Assembly (NCBI GenBank): GCA_041659605.1
Contig: JBAZXW010000022.1
Span: forward strand, 1 to 64,000
Length of the DNA stretch: 64,000 bases
Origin: Solimonas sp041659605
GTDB lineage: Bacteria; Pseudomonadota; Gammaproteobacteria; Nevskiales; Nevskiaceae
Reading direction: 5' to 3'
Part shown: positions 13,370 to 22,858 of the stretch, one piece after another
Numbering within the stretch: position 1 is the first letter of the stretch
How the letters are laid out: each line of letters starts with the position of its first letter
Translations under genes and position numbers: made by a program
The notes under the pieces: model-generated
What the model was told of the DNA's origin: nothing
Databases searched by the model: none
What the model saw: the letters and a program-made list of their open reading frames with translations, nothing else

Positions 13370-15880
13370 TTACGGGGTCTGCGGGCTGTCGCCGGCCGCG
13401 GCGGGCGGTGACTCCGCAGGCGGCGCTGCGGCCTGCGCGTGATCGTCGGCAGCCGGCGGCAGCGTCTGCACCTCCAGCTGTACCGGATTGATCACGGAGG
13501 GATCGTCGCGCAGCTTGATGTAGAGCCTGCCGGCATCGGGGTGCGGCACCGGCAGGCTGGCGCCGGGGAAGCCGTCCGAGACCTGGACCGCCTTCTCGAA
13601 GGCCGCGTTGCCGGACACCGAGTCGATCAGGAACAAATCGACGCCCGAGAGCTTGCAGGCGCGCTCGGGATTCTCGGGGCACTGGAGTTCGGTCAGCTGC
13701 GGCAGGCGCACCAGCGTCGCCAGCGGCTGCCAGTCGCCGGCGACGTCGCGAACGCGCGCGCGGAATTTCAGCGGTCCGAACGCGGAGAAGCCGAAGGCCT
13801 TGGCGGGATCGAGGGTGACCAGCGCAACGCGCGCGTTCTCCAGGCGGACGCCGCCGTTGCCGATGCCGAGCAGGGTCGAGAAGGACTCGTCCGCCGCGGC
13901 AACTTCGATGGCCTGGTCGCGCGCGAAGGCCGCCGGCACCTGCGCGCGAACCGAAAAGACCAGCCGCGCGTCCTGCGGCAGCTGATCGGGATGGCCAAGC
14001 TCGATGCCGCCGGCCGTGTGCGATTCCGGCCGCGTGATGCTCTTGCCGATCAGGCCGACGCGCGGACGCGCGGCCTCGATGACGGCGTTGACGTTCATCG
14101 TGCGGCCGTCCCCGAGCACGACTTGTGCGGGCACCTGGCGGCTGGCCGACAGTGCGGCAGCGGCCTGCGCGTCGGCAGACAGCATCGTGAGCGCGTCGTT
14201 GCTGCCCTGGGTCGACAGCTCGCCGGGGGTGAAGCTGACGCCGCCGACGCTGAGGCTCGCAACCTGGTCGAGCCGGCTGCCCTTGAGCAGACCCTGGGCG
14301 TCGCCCGCGTGCAGCACAAAACTGTCCAGGCGCGCGGCGCTGGCGAAGACCCGGATCGGGATCGCGTGCGGCTCGCTCATCCCGGACTGCGCCACCAGCA
14401 CCGTCATCGCACCGGGCGCGGCATCCTGCAGCGGCAGGGTCACCTCGACCTCGCCCGGCCTGAGCATCTTCCACTGTGCCTGCAGCTCCTTGCCGGCGGC
14501 ATCGCGCAGCATGATGCGGTCGACGCAGCTGGCGCTGTCTGCCTGCAGGTGGATCGTGTCCGGACGGCCGACGATCAACGCGTCCTCGTCATCCGATGCC
14601 AGCGTCCAGGCGACGCTGCGCGCGTTCTTCAGCTGGAAGCCGGGCCCGCGATACAGATCGAAGCCCCAGTAACCTTCCAGGAATCCGCTCAGCGTGTCGC
14701 CCAGTGCCGCGGACTTGAGGCCGGCGGTGTTGACGACATAGCCGCCGCGGGCGGCGTCGGCCAGCGCAGGCAGGCGCACGGTCTTGCCGTCCTGGTTCTT
14801 GAGCGTGAGCGTGATGTCGTGCGCGTAGCGCGTCGAGAATGCCAGCGGCGCGCCTTCGACCGGCAGCACCAGTTCGCTGCGGCTGGCGCAGTAGATGTCC
14901 GCCGGATTGATCGCGCGCAGCGGCGGCAGCTGGGCCGCGTCGATCGCCGGCAGGGCCACGACCAGCACCGATTTCGGGCTGTGGAAGGACGGCGGGGTGT
15001 TGAGGGTCAGCGCCAGCTTGTCGCCGCGGTGCGAAGTCAGCGCCGGAATGTACTGGTACTGCGCCGTGCTGAACGAGTCGAAGATGCGGACCAGATCCAG
15101 TACCGACGCGATGTAGGGGCTGTAGACGCCGTAGCCGAGTTCCGGCGTGACGCTCGCCGCCATCACCAGATCGGCGACCGGGCCGGAGGTGAGGGTTTCG
15201 GCGATCGACATGCTGTGGCCGTCGCTGAGAATCAGTCCGTCCTGGTTCTGCGTCAGGCACGCGGCCTGCAACTGCGGAATGCGGTCCAGGCACTTCTCGT
15301 CGACCTTGATCGCGAGGCTGCGCGCGAGCAGGGGCGCCGCCTCGCGCAGCACCGCGGGATCGCCGCGCTCGAAGCGGTGGACCGTCGCCAGATAGCGCTC
15401 CAGGCGGGAGCGGTCCAGCTGCGCCTGGTTCAGATCCTGCGTGGCGCGCACGAAGGCGCCGGGGCGGCCGCGCACGGCGCCGACAATGCCCTTGAAGTCG
15501 CCGCTGGTCTCGGGTGCGAGAAACACCAGCGCCTGCTTCGCGCCCTTGGGCACGGTCACCGTGAGGCCTTCGCGCGCGCAGCGGCCGGTCCAGGTCTTGC
15601 ACGAAACGAACCAGTCCTCCGGCGGCGGATTCGTCGGCCCGCTGAGAAACGCGGCGACCATCAGGTAGTGCGCGGACTGCGTTTCCGGAAATTCCGGCTT
15701 GATCCAGATGCGATCGCCTTCGGCCAGATTGGGCACTTCCGACGCCGGCAGGATGGTCTTGCCGCGCGTGACCACCATGTCCAGCGTCGGCCCGGCCAGA
15801 TCGAAAGGCGCCGGCCCGCCGGCGCGGGCGGCGGCGCTGAGGACGGCGAGACACAGCAGGGCACAGAGTCGCAGGAACAT
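13370..15880 (-). CDS. Large exported protein of unknown function
   Basis: 836 aa with a signal peptide (cleavage near ARA-GG) and no further membrane segment. Beta-rich throughout, with scattered cysteine pairs (SCKTWTGRC; CLDRIPQLQAAC; CPENPERAC) that could form disulfides in the periplasm or outside. It ends in an Ala-Pro-rich tail. I do not recognise the family. The lipoprotein gene at 15961 lies immediately upstream on the same strand with an 80-bp gap, so the two probably work together. Confidence 0.65.
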   Translation of the reverse strand: MFLRLCALLCLAVLSAAARAGGPAPFDLAGPTLDMVVTRGKTILPASEVPNLAEGDRIWIKPEFPETQSAHYLMVAAFLSGPTNPPPEDWFVSCKTWTGRCAREGLTVTVPKGAKQALVFLAPETSGDFKGIVGAVRGRPGAFVRATQDLNQAQLDRSRLERYLATVHRFERGDPAVLREAAPLLARSLAIKVDEKCLDRIPQLQAACLTQNQDGLILSDGHSMSIAETLTSGPVADLVMAASVTPELGYGVYSPYIASVLDLVRIFDSFSTAQYQYIPALTSHRGDKLALTLNTPPSFHSPKSVLVVALPAIDAAQLPPLRAINPADIYCASRSELVLPVEGAPLAFSTRYAHDITLTLKNQDGKTVRLPALADAARGGYVVNTAGLKSAALGDTLSGFLEGYWGFDLYRGPGFQLKNARSVAWTLASDDEDALIVGRPDTIHLQADSASCVDRIMLRDAAGKELQAQWKMLRPGEVEVTLPLQDAAPGAMTVLVAQSGMSEPHAIPIRVFASAARLDSFVLHAGDAQGLLKGSRLDQVASLSVGGVSFTPGELSTQGSNDALTMLSADAQAAAALSASRQVPAQVVLGDGRTMNVNAVIEAARPRVGLIGKSITRPESHTAGGIELGHPDQLPQDARLVFSVRAQVPAAFARDQAIEVAAADESFSTLLGIGNGGVRLENARVALVTLDPAKAFGFSAFGPLKFRARVRDVAGDWQPLATLVRLPQLTELQCPENPERACKLSGVDLFLIDSVSGNAAFEKAVQVSDGFPGASLPVPHPDAGRLYIKLRDDPSVINPVQLEVQTLPPAADDHAQAAAPPAESPPAAAGDSPQTP

Positions 15881-15960
15881 GTCAGAACAAGAATGGGCGC
15901 AGCGGCAGGAGAGCTGATGGATCGACAGCGCAGGGCGGCGCCAAGTTCACACCCACCGCG

Positions 15961-16704
15961 TCAGCGCGCGGCGGTCCACGAAGAATCGAGGCTGTGCGCA
16001 AACTCGCCCGGGCCGGCGATGCCGTTCCAGATCTTTTGCGCCTCCGACAGCAGCGCGATGACGGCCTGGCGTTCGGTGTCGACCCGCGTGCGATCCAGCG
16101 CGGCCGCGGACATCCAGGCGTCGGCGAGATCGTCGACCCGCGCGTTCGCCTGCGCCATGCCGTAGCGATACCCGGTGCGCACGTCGATGAGCAGCGCGGA
16201 TGCCGTGGACGCGACGGCGGCATTGGGCGACGGTGACTTGCCCAGCGACAACTCGGCGCGCGGAGCGAGGCCGACCCCGCCGGATTCGAAGCGCGTGTCG
16301 ACGGTGTAGACGATCAGCACGTCGGCCAGGTTTTTGGCGGCGGCGAGGCGCAGGTCGTCCAGCGATTCCAGCCGGGCCGGCAGCAGCGCGGGGCGCAGGA
16401 CCTCGACGGCCGACACCAGCGGCCATTGCGCGACCGCGCGCAGCGCCTGCGGCGCCGCCAGCTCCGCCGGCGCCACGACACTGAAGCTGCCGCCGGCGAG
16501 GCGCTCCGCGGAAAAGGATTCGTAGTCCGCCGCCTGGATACGGACCAGATTGATGCTGACCGGAAAGCTCAGCGTCGGGCGCGCTGCCGCCACGGCTTCG
16601 GCGTCGGCGGCGTTCATCGTCGCCAGCGGTGCCGGTCCACCGGGCGTTGCGTAGCTGGCGCAACCCGCGCACAGCGTCAGCGTCAGCAGCAGCAACAAGC
16701 GCAA
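15961..16704 (-). CDS. Lipoprotein of unknown function
   Basis: 247 aa from a TTG start at 16704, preceded by GAGG at 8 bases. This start gives a short, ideal lipoprotein signal with lipobox LCAGC. The frame is open upstream to 16797, but the extra residues are not signal-like. The mature protein alternates amphipathic strands and helices with VLIVYTVDTRF in the middle, reminiscent of periplasmic lipoproteins with an anticodon-like fold; no named family is recognised. It precedes the 836-aa exported protein on the same strand. Confidence 0.65.
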   Translation of the reverse strand: MRLLLLLTLTLCAGCASYATPGGPAPLATMNAADAEAVAAARPTLSFPVSINLVRIQAADYESFSAERLAGGSFSVVAPAELAAPQALRAVAQWPLVSAVEVLRPALLPARLESLDDLRLAAAKNLADVLIVYTVDTRFESGGVGLAPRAELSLGKSPSPNAAVASTASALLIDVRTGYRYGMAQANARVDDLADAWMSAAALDRTRVDTERQAVIALLSEAQKIWNGIAGPGEFAHSLDSSWTAAR

Positions 16705-16830
16705 GTCCGGATCCTCAATCGTCGAAAGGCGGCGAAGTCTATTGCAGCGTGGCGGTGTACGCAGCGCCTGTGCGTCCACGCGCAACTTCGGAAACATGGC
16801 GAATGCCGGCTTGCCGGAAGCTGAATCCGC

Positions 16831-17460
16831 TCATCGCGCGCCTTCAAGGCTCAGCGCGCCGAGAAACTGCTGGCGGATGAAGCGCACCATGTCGGCGGCA
16901 ATTTCCGCGCGACGCTGCGGGGTGTCGATGAAGTCGAGCGCGCGATAGAACATGTAGTAGGTGATCGGCCGCGTGACGTGCAGCAGCGCCGCGGCCGACA
17001 GTCCGGGCGCGAGTTCCATGCTGACGATCTGCTCGACGCTCTCGGTCGCGATCTCCTCGACGATCTGGCGCATCGACCGGCGGATGCCCGGCGAGCCGCC
17101 GTGCAGTTCGCGCAGCCCGACGATGATCGGCCCCGGGTCGCGGGCGACGAAGTCGAGGAAGTAGTCGACCGCGCCTTGCGTCGCGTCGCCGTGACGCGCC
17201 GCGTTCGCGCGCACTTCGCGCAGGCCGTCCATCAGGTGACGCGAGAGTTTGCGCGCGACCGCCTGGGTCAGCTCCTCGAGCGTGTCGAAGTGGCGATAGA
17301 AGGTGTTGTGATTCAGGCCGGCTTCGCGCGCCAGCTCGCGGATGCCGAGCGCCGAGAAGCCCGTGCCCTGCACGGCCAACCGCATCGCCGCCTCGATCAG
17401 GCGGCGCTTGCCGTCGGGAACGTCTGCGGGATCGTCGATCCGCGGCAATGGCGTGCTCAT
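16831..17460 (-). CDS. TetR-family repressor, divergent from the CocE-type hydrolase
   Basis: 209 aa. The N-terminal helix-turn-helix (about 35-65: GIRELAREAGLNHNTFYRHF) is typical of TetR, and the C-terminal two thirds is an all-helical ligand domain. Divergent from the hydrolase at 17536 with 75 bp between starts. Two 16-bp near-identical palindromes in that gap are the obvious operators. It likely represses the hydrolase and itself until a hydrophobic or ester ligand binds; the ligand is not predictable. Confidence 0.85.
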   Translation of the reverse strand: MSTPLPRIDDPADVPDGKRRLIEAAMRLAVQGTGFSALGIRELAREAGLNHNTFYRHFDTLEELTQAVARKLSRHLMDGLREVRANAARHGDATQGAVDYFLDFVARDPGPIIVGLRELHGGSPGIRRSMRQIVEEIATESVEQIVSMELAPGLSAAALLHVTRPITYYMFYRALDFIDTPQRRAEIAADMVRFIRQQFLGALSLEGAR

Positions 17461-17490
17461 GGCGGCATTCTAAGGGCGCTTGACGGCGCG

Positions 17491-17529
17491 GTATACAGTT
17501 GGATACCGTGCGAGTATCCACTTGGATAC
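17491..17529. promoter_or_regulatory. Tandem TetR operators
   Basis: GTATACAGTTGGATAC (17491-17506) and the perfect palindrome GTATCCACTTGGATAC (17514-17529), starting 23 bp apart. The second ends 6 bp before the hydrolase ATG, so bound repressor would cover the ribosome-binding and promoter region. Confidence 0.75.
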
Positions 17530-17535
17530 TGCGCA

Positions 17536-19506
17536 ATGTCCATCGTCCAGCAACTCCGTGTCCGTTCCGCACCGCGCGTCGCGCTGGTGGTTTCAGGGCT
17601 GCTGCTGGTCTCGGCCTGCGGTGGCCGCGACACTGCACCGGCGCCGCGTCCCGATGACGACGGCGCTGCGCCAGTCAGCCACTGGACCGACCTGGGCACG
17701 CGCCAGCGTGCCGCGCGTGCAGATCTTGCGGCCGCGCCCCGCGCCGACGCGCAGTGGACGGACTACGACCCGCCCGCGACGTACGCCGGCAGTGTCGCCA
17801 CCGCCAACATCAACCTGCCGATGGACGACGGCGTGATCATCACGCTCAATCTCGTGCAGCCGACCGTCGACGGTGTGCCGTCAACCGAGGCGCTGCCGAC
17901 GATCGTGACGTTCACGCCGTACAACAAGAACGTCGGCGACACGATCCCGCTGGGCGGCGGTATCAACGACTACTTCGTGCGCCGCGGTTACAACCACGTG
18001 CTCGTCGACGTGCGCGGCACCGGCCGCTCCGGCGGCGGCTGGGATCCGTTCAGCGCGCGCGAGCAGCAGGACTATCCGCAGGTGCTCGACTGGGTCGTCG
18101 CGCAGCCCTGGAGCAACGGCGTGATCGGCCTGTGGGGCATCTCGGCGACGGCGACGACCTCGATGCTGGCGGCGAGCCAGGGCCATCCCGCGGTGCGCGC
18201 AGCGTTTCCGATCGTGCCGCACGGCGACATCTATCGCGACGTCGTCTTCGTCGGCGGCCAGGCCAGCGCCGCCTTCCTGCCGGCGTGGATGGGCGTCGTG
18301 ACGATGCTGGCGACGCTCGATCCGCAGTTCTACGTGCAGCCCGACCAGTACGTCACCGCGGCGAGCGAGCACCTGCTCGGCGCGAACGGCTTCCTGGTGC
18401 CGCGCACCGTTGGCGTGCTCACCGGCCAGCCGGACTCGGCCTACGACAACGACTACTGGGCGGCGAAAGCGCCGCTCGAAGTCTCGGCCGGCCTGCAGGT
18501 GCCGACCTTCATCGTCGGCGGCCTGTTCGACATCTTCCAGCGCAGCGAACCGCTGAACTACGAGGCGCTCAAGCGCCACACCACCGCGAAGCTGCTGATC
18601 GGACCCTGGCACCACCTGCAGGCCGCGACCGGCGAAGGCCTGCCCATGGGCGGCGTGCCGGTGCTCGACCACATCGCCTTGATGTGGTTCGACCGTTACC
18701 TCAAGGACATCGACAATGGGGCAGAGGATCTGCCCGCCGTCACGCAATGGGTCTGGGGGCACGAGCAGTTCGCGATCAGCCCGGACTGGCCGCATCCGCA
18801 GGCGCAGGCGCAACGCCACTTCCTGCAGCCCGACGGCGCGCTCGCGCAGGCGCCGCCGCCCGCGGACGCGGCGCCGAGCGTGGTGATCCAGCAGCCGTTC
18901 AACGGCGTCTGCTCGCAGAGCAGCCTGCAGATCTCGCTCGGCCTCGTCGGCTACGCGCCGCTGCCATGCTGGTACGAGGACAACCTCGTGCAGTCGCTCG
19001 AAGCGACGTTCGACACCGCGCCATTGGAACAGGATTTGTATCTCAACGGACCGATCCAGGCCGACATCTGGATGTCGACCACCGCGCTGAATGCGGGCCT
19101 CGTCGTGCGCGTGTCCGACCTCGAACCCGACGGCACGGCGCGATCACTGACCAGCGGCCTGCAGACCGCGTCGCTGCGCGCCGTCGACGAAAGCCGCTCG
19201 CGCCATCTCGACGGCGAGATGATCCAGCCCTGGCATGCGTTCACCGCAGACACGGTGCAGTCGCTCAGTCCCGGCGAGATCGTGAAAGTGTCCGTCGAAA
19301 TATTTCCGACCAGCGCACTGATCCGAGAGGGACACCGCCTGCGCGTCTCTATCGGCGCCAGCAACTTCCCGTTCGCCGCTCAACCGTTGCCGGATCTGCT
19401 CGCGTCGGCGGCGGGCGTGCTGAGCATCTACACGGATGCAGAGCATCCATCGAGCGTTGTAGTGCCGGTCGTGCCGGCGTCGGCGCTGGACGGGATCTTG
19501 CCCTGA
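17536..19506 (+). CDS. CocE/NonD-family alpha/beta hydrolase lipoprotein
   Basis: 656 aa. The signal peptide ends in lipobox VSAC. Next comes an alpha/beta-hydrolase domain of the X-Pro dipeptidyl-peptidase S15/CocE type: nucleophile motif GLWGISAT (S203), acid in GGLFDIF (D332), histidine in GPWHH (H359), then the C-terminal jelly-roll domain (about 440-650) that completes this family. CocE relatives hydrolyse esters or amides; the surface-anchored location suggests degradation of an external ester. No Shine-Dalgarno is visible since the operator abuts the ATG. Controlled by the divergent TetR. Confidence 0.8.
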   Translation: MSIVQQLRVRSAPRVALVVSGLLLVSACGGRDTAPAPRPDDDGAAPVSHWTDLGTRQRAARADLAAAPRADAQWTDYDPPATYAGSVATANINLPMDDGVIITLNLVQPTVDGVPSTEALPTIVTFTPYNKNVGDTIPLGGGINDYFVRRGYNHVLVDVRGTGRSGGGWDPFSAREQQDYPQVLDWVVAQPWSNGVIGLWGISATATTSMLAASQGHPAVRAAFPIVPHGDIYRDVVFVGGQASAAFLPAWMGVVTMLATLDPQFYVQPDQYVTAASEHLLGANGFLVPRTVGVLTGQPDSAYDNDYWAAKAPLEVSAGLQVPTFIVGGLFDIFQRSEPLNYEALKRHTTAKLLIGPWHHLQAATGEGLPMGGVPVLDHIALMWFDRYLKDIDNGAEDLPAVTQWVWGHEQFAISPDWPHPQAQAQRHFLQPDGALAQAPPPADAAPSVVIQQPFNGVCSQSSLQISLGLVGYAPLPCWYEDNLVQSLEATFDTAPLEQDLYLNGPIQADIWMSTTALNAGLVVRVSDLEPDGTARSLTSGLQTASLRAVDESRSRHLDGEMIQPWHAFTADTVQSLSPGEIVKVSVEIFPTSALIREGHRLRVSIGASNFPFAAQPLPDLLASAAGVLSIYTDAEHPSSVVVPVVPASALDGILP

Positions 19507-19610
19507 CTGACGGTCGATGTCGGCCCGGTGGCCGGCGCCGGCGATGAAGCGGACATCGAGATTCCCGCCGCAGGGGGTTGGCTGTTTCCGCGGAAGTCGA
19601 ACGCTGCGGG

Positions 19611-20261
19611 CTATCGAACGCCCCTCATTGCCCGCTTCGCCGCGTCGCTCGCATCGTCGGAGAAGCCGTCCTTCATCTGCTCCAGGCTGGCGATGACCAA
19701 TTGCGGAAGGTTCAGGGTGCTGTTGCCGTCGCTCCAGTAGTCGATCACGGTGGTCACGACCATCAGGGTCGTGATCGCCAGCAGGCGCGGACGCAGATCG
19801 TGCGGGCCCAGGCGCGTGTAGCGCGGCGCGAGTGCGTCCGCGAGGGCCTGCGCGTAGCTGGCCTGGAATTCGAGCGCCTTTGCGCGCAGGGCCGGTGACG
19901 AAGACAGCATGCGCGACTGCAGCCGGATCATGCTGCGCTGCTTCGCGAAATTCGCTTCGAGCCGACCGAACGTCCAGATGATGGCGTCGACCGCGCTGAG
20001 GGTGGTGGGGGCGGCGTTGAGCGCATCGATCAGCGCGGACAGGCGCTGCTCGTAGAAGGCCACGACGACGGCGGCTTCCTTCGAGTCGAAGTAGCGGAAG
20101 AAGGTTGCGCGGCCGACCTCCGCCCGGGCCGCGACGTCGTCGGCGGTGAAGCTTGCCAGTTCTCGCTCGCCGAGCAGCGCCGTCGCCGCATCGACGATCT
20201 GGCCGCGCGTTCGAAGGCGGTTCTTCTCGCGCAGCGAGACGGGGGTTGACTTGTTGATCAT
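19611..20261 (-). CDS. TetR-family repressor, divergent from the sulfotransferase fusion
   Basis: 216 aa. HTH at about 38-60 (FTADDVAARAEVGRATFFRYF) followed by a helical ligand domain. Divergent from the DUF1214-sulfotransferase gene with 63 bp between starts, in which a perfect 15-bp palindrome lies. Expected to repress both genes. The 104-bp gap before it (19507-19610) holds nothing recognisable. Confidence 0.85.
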   Translation of the reverse strand: MINKSTPVSLREKNRLRTRGQIVDAATALLGERELASFTADDVAARAEVGRATFFRYFDSKEAAVVVAFYEQRLSALIDALNAAPTTLSAVDAIIWTFGRLEANFAKQRSMIRLQSRMLSSSPALRAKALEFQASYAQALADALAPRYTRLGPHDLRPRLLAITTLMVVTTVIDYWSDGNSTLNLPQLVIASLEQMKDGFSDDASDAAKRAMRGVR

Positions 20262-20285
20262 CAGAATATGATACTCAATACATAT

Positions 20286-20300
20286 TGAGACGCCGTCTCA
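20286..20300. promoter_or_regulatory. TetR operator
   Basis: TGAGACG-C-CGTCTCA, a perfect inverted repeat of the kind bound by TetR regulators, placed between the divergent starts at 20261 and 20325. Confidence 0.75.
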
Positions 20301-20324
20301 CAAAGTCGAATCGAGGGGATGAGG

Positions 20325-22670
20325 ATGTCGAGTGAGCTGCAGCGGGCCTATTCCGAGTTGCTCGGCGAACTGAAGGCCGTCGAGGAGCGCTTGAAGGCCG
20401 TCACGCCACCACTCGACGAGCCGGATATCGTCGAGGGCTACCGCTGGATCTTCAGCCTGCTCGGCGCGGCGCTCGACACCTACGTCTGGGCCGACACCGG
20501 GCGCCCGCGCTTCACCGACATCGTCGGGCCGTATCGCAAGTGGGGCGGCGACAACGCCGACGCCTACTACCAGATGACGGCGCTGGACCCGGCGCGCACT
20601 TACCGCGTGACCGTGCGTCCGGGCGACGCTGTGTACTGGTCGCTGACGGTGTACGGCGGCCCGAACGACGGCCACTACTCGAATCGCATCGTCTGCATCG
20701 CCAACAACCGTACGGTCAAGCCGTCCGCAGACGGCTCGTACACGCTTTGGCTCAGTCCGACGCCGCACCCGGAGAACGGGTTCAAGCTCGATCCCGATGC
20801 CGTCGTCGGCCTGACGCGCGACTACCTGAACGATCCGGTCGCCGGCCGCCGCGCGGTGTGGTCGATCGAGGCGGTCGATGCGCCGGCCACGAAGAAGGAC
20901 GATCCGGCGACCCTCGCCCGGCGCTTCCGTGCGGCACGCACGTGGATCAGCGAGCAGGCGCAGATGGTGCCGGTGCGGCTGTCGCCGGCCAACCAGGTGC
21001 AGGAACCCTATCCCGTTCCCAAGGAGACCTTCGGCTGGTCCGCGGGTGACGCCTCGTACGCGATGGGCAGCTTCGACCTCGAAGACGGTCAGACGCTGCT
21101 GATCGAAGGGCGCTCACCGGAATGCGTGTTCTGGAACCTGAACCTGTGGAATCCCTTCCTCCACACCTACGACTATGCGTATGACCGGGTGTCGATCAAC
21201 AAGGCGCAGGTGAAGTACGAGGCGGACGGGTCCTGGAAGCTGTATGTGTCGGCAAAGGATCCCGGTCATCCGAACTGGCTGTGCACGCAGGGCCACAAGC
21301 GCGGCCTGCTGTGGTTCCGCTGGTTCCTGGCCGAGGACGAAGTCGCGCGTCCGCGCACGACCTTGATCGGTGCCGACGGCAAGCCGGTCAAGGTCAAGAC
21401 GCTCGAGCGCCCGCCGGCGGTGAAGCTCGATGATCTCGCCGATCCGAAGTTTCCGATGATGATGCGGCCCATCATCAAGATGCTGGGCCTGCGCGTGCGC
21501 AACGTGCAGTTCACGCCCGAGGCCTACTGCGAAGAGGCGAGCAAACAGACCGGCCTGAAGAACTTCGGCGACACCGGCTTCATGAAGCGGCTCGACGTGC
21601 TGTGCCGCTCGCTGCGCGAAGAGGCGAACCTGTCGGACCTCGGCAAACTGAATGCCTGGGAGGGCACGCTGCAGCCGCTGCGCAACCGGCTGCTGCTGGA
21701 AGATCTCTACGCGAAGCATCCGGAGATTGAAAACGTTGCGATCGAGCGGCCGATCATCATCTGCGGCATGCCGCGCACCGGCACCACGCACCTGCTCAAC
21801 CTGATGTCCGCGGACCCGGCGCTGAGCCACCTGCCGTACTGGGAAAGCCTGGAGCCGATTCCCAAGGAATCGGAACGCGTGGCGCCGGGCAAGAAGGACC
21901 CGCGCATCGGGCGCTGCGCGCAGGCCTGCCAGTTCATCGACGGGCTGATGCCGAACTTCAAGCGCATGCACGAGATGACCGTCGATCACGCGCACGAGGA
22001 GATCCAGCTGCTGGCGATGGACGTCTCCGGCATGCTGTTCGAAACGATGTCGCATGTGCCGGGCTGGCGCGACTACTACAAGGCCCACGATCAGACGCCG
22101 TCGTATCTCCACCTGCGCCGGGTCCTGAAGGCGCTGAGCTGGCTGCGCGGCAGCGGCAAACGATGGGTGCTGAAGACGCCGCAGCACCTCGAGCAGTTCG
22201 GCCCGCTGCTGACCGCGTTTCCGGACGCGACCATCGTGCTGACGCATCGCGACCCGGTGGCGATCACCGCGTCGATGGCGACGATGGTCGCCTATGCCCG
22301 GCGCCTGAGCACGAACAAGCCCGATCCCCGGCAGATTGGCCGCTACTGGGCCGATCGCAGCTTCGACCTGATCAGCGGCTGCCTGTCCTGGCGCGATCGC
22401 CTGCCCGCGGAGCGGACCTTCGATGCGCGTCTCGACGACTTCATCGCCGACGAGATGGGTGTGCTCAAGAGCGTCTACCGCGTCGCCGGCCAGCCGCTCG
22501 AAGCGCTGGCGCTGTCGAAGATGGCGGAGTACTCGGAAGCCAATCCGCGTGGTCGCCACGGCACGGTGGCCTACGACCTCAAGGCGCTGGGGCTGGATGC
22601 CAACGTCCTGCGCGAGCGCATGAGCGCGTACACGAAGCGCTTCGGGCTGCGCGACGAGCGGTTGAACTGA
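20325..22670 (+). CDS. DUF1214 domain fused to a sulfotransferase
   Basis: 781 aa. ATG 20325 is preferred because GAGGGG lies 6 bases upstream; the ATG at 20319 directly abuts that sequence. Residues to about 370 match DUF1214 (VYWSLTVYGG, ANNRTV, GHKRGLLWFRWFL). From about 395 on it is a Sulfotransfer_3-type enzyme: the PAPS 5'-phosphosulfate loop PRTGTTHLLN and the 3'-phosphate motif VLTHRDPVAITASM are intact. It would transfer sulfate from PAPS to a hydroxyl, with the DUF1214 part perhaps a substrate or carbohydrate-like binding module. No signal peptide: cytosolic. Regulated by the adjacent TetR. Confidence 0.8.
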   Translation: MSSELQRAYSELLGELKAVEERLKAVTPPLDEPDIVEGYRWIFSLLGAALDTYVWADTGRPRFTDIVGPYRKWGGDNADAYYQMTALDPARTYRVTVRPGDAVYWSLTVYGGPNDGHYSNRIVCIANNRTVKPSADGSYTLWLSPTPHPENGFKLDPDAVVGLTRDYLNDPVAGRRAVWSIEAVDAPATKKDDPATLARRFRAARTWISEQAQMVPVRLSPANQVQEPYPVPKETFGWSAGDASYAMGSFDLEDGQTLLIEGRSPECVFWNLNLWNPFLHTYDYAYDRVSINKAQVKYEADGSWKLYVSAKDPGHPNWLCTQGHKRGLLWFRWFLAEDEVARPRTTLIGADGKPVKVKTLERPPAVKLDDLADPKFPMMMRPIIKMLGLRVRNVQFTPEAYCEEASKQTGLKNFGDTGFMKRLDVLCRSLREEANLSDLGKLNAWEGTLQPLRNRLLLEDLYAKHPEIENVAIERPIIICGMPRTGTTHLLNLMSADPALSHLPYWESLEPIPKESERVAPGKKDPRIGRCAQACQFIDGLMPNFKRMHEMTVDHAHEEIQLLAMDVSGMLFETMSHVPGWRDYYKAHDQTPSYLHLRRVLKALSWLRGSGKRWVLKTPQHLEQFGPLLTAFPDATIVLTHRDPVAITASMATMVAYARRLSTNKPDPRQIGRYWADRSFDLISGCLSWRDRLPAERTFDARLDDFIADEMGVLKSVYRVAGQPLEALALSKMAEYSEANPRGRHGTVAYDLKALGLDANVLRERMSAYTKRFGLRDERLN

Positions 22671-22701
22671 GCGGCGGGTGCGGGCAATCCCTACATCGCT
22701 G

Positions 22702-22802
22702 CGTCATTGCGAGGAGCCGAAGGTGACGAAGCAATCCAGTGGACGACCACGCAAATGGCACAACTGGATCGCCACGGCCGCTGCGCGGCCTCGCGATGAC
22801 GG
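22702..22802. repeat. Degenerate intergenic inverted repeat
   Basis: Left arm GTCATTGCGAGGAGCC..GCAATCCAGT and right arm ACTGGATCGCC..CGCGATGAC are the two ends of a common proteobacterial repeat of about 100 bp. It fills most of the gap between 22671 and 22858. Confidence 0.65.
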
Positions 22803-22858
22803 ACTGGTTCAGAGGTTCCCGAGCTACGAAGAATGTGGTTGATGGAGGAGACAAAGAA

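Noticed and set aside
13439..16165. A 908-codon plus-strand frame over the 836-aa exported gene.
   Set aside because: Arg/Gln-rich shadow translation; the minus-strand gene has a proper signal peptide and disulfide-like cysteines.
22702..22802. A structured RNA gene suggested by pairing ends.
   Set aside because: It matches a common dispersed intergenic repeat and has no promoter or terminator of its own.
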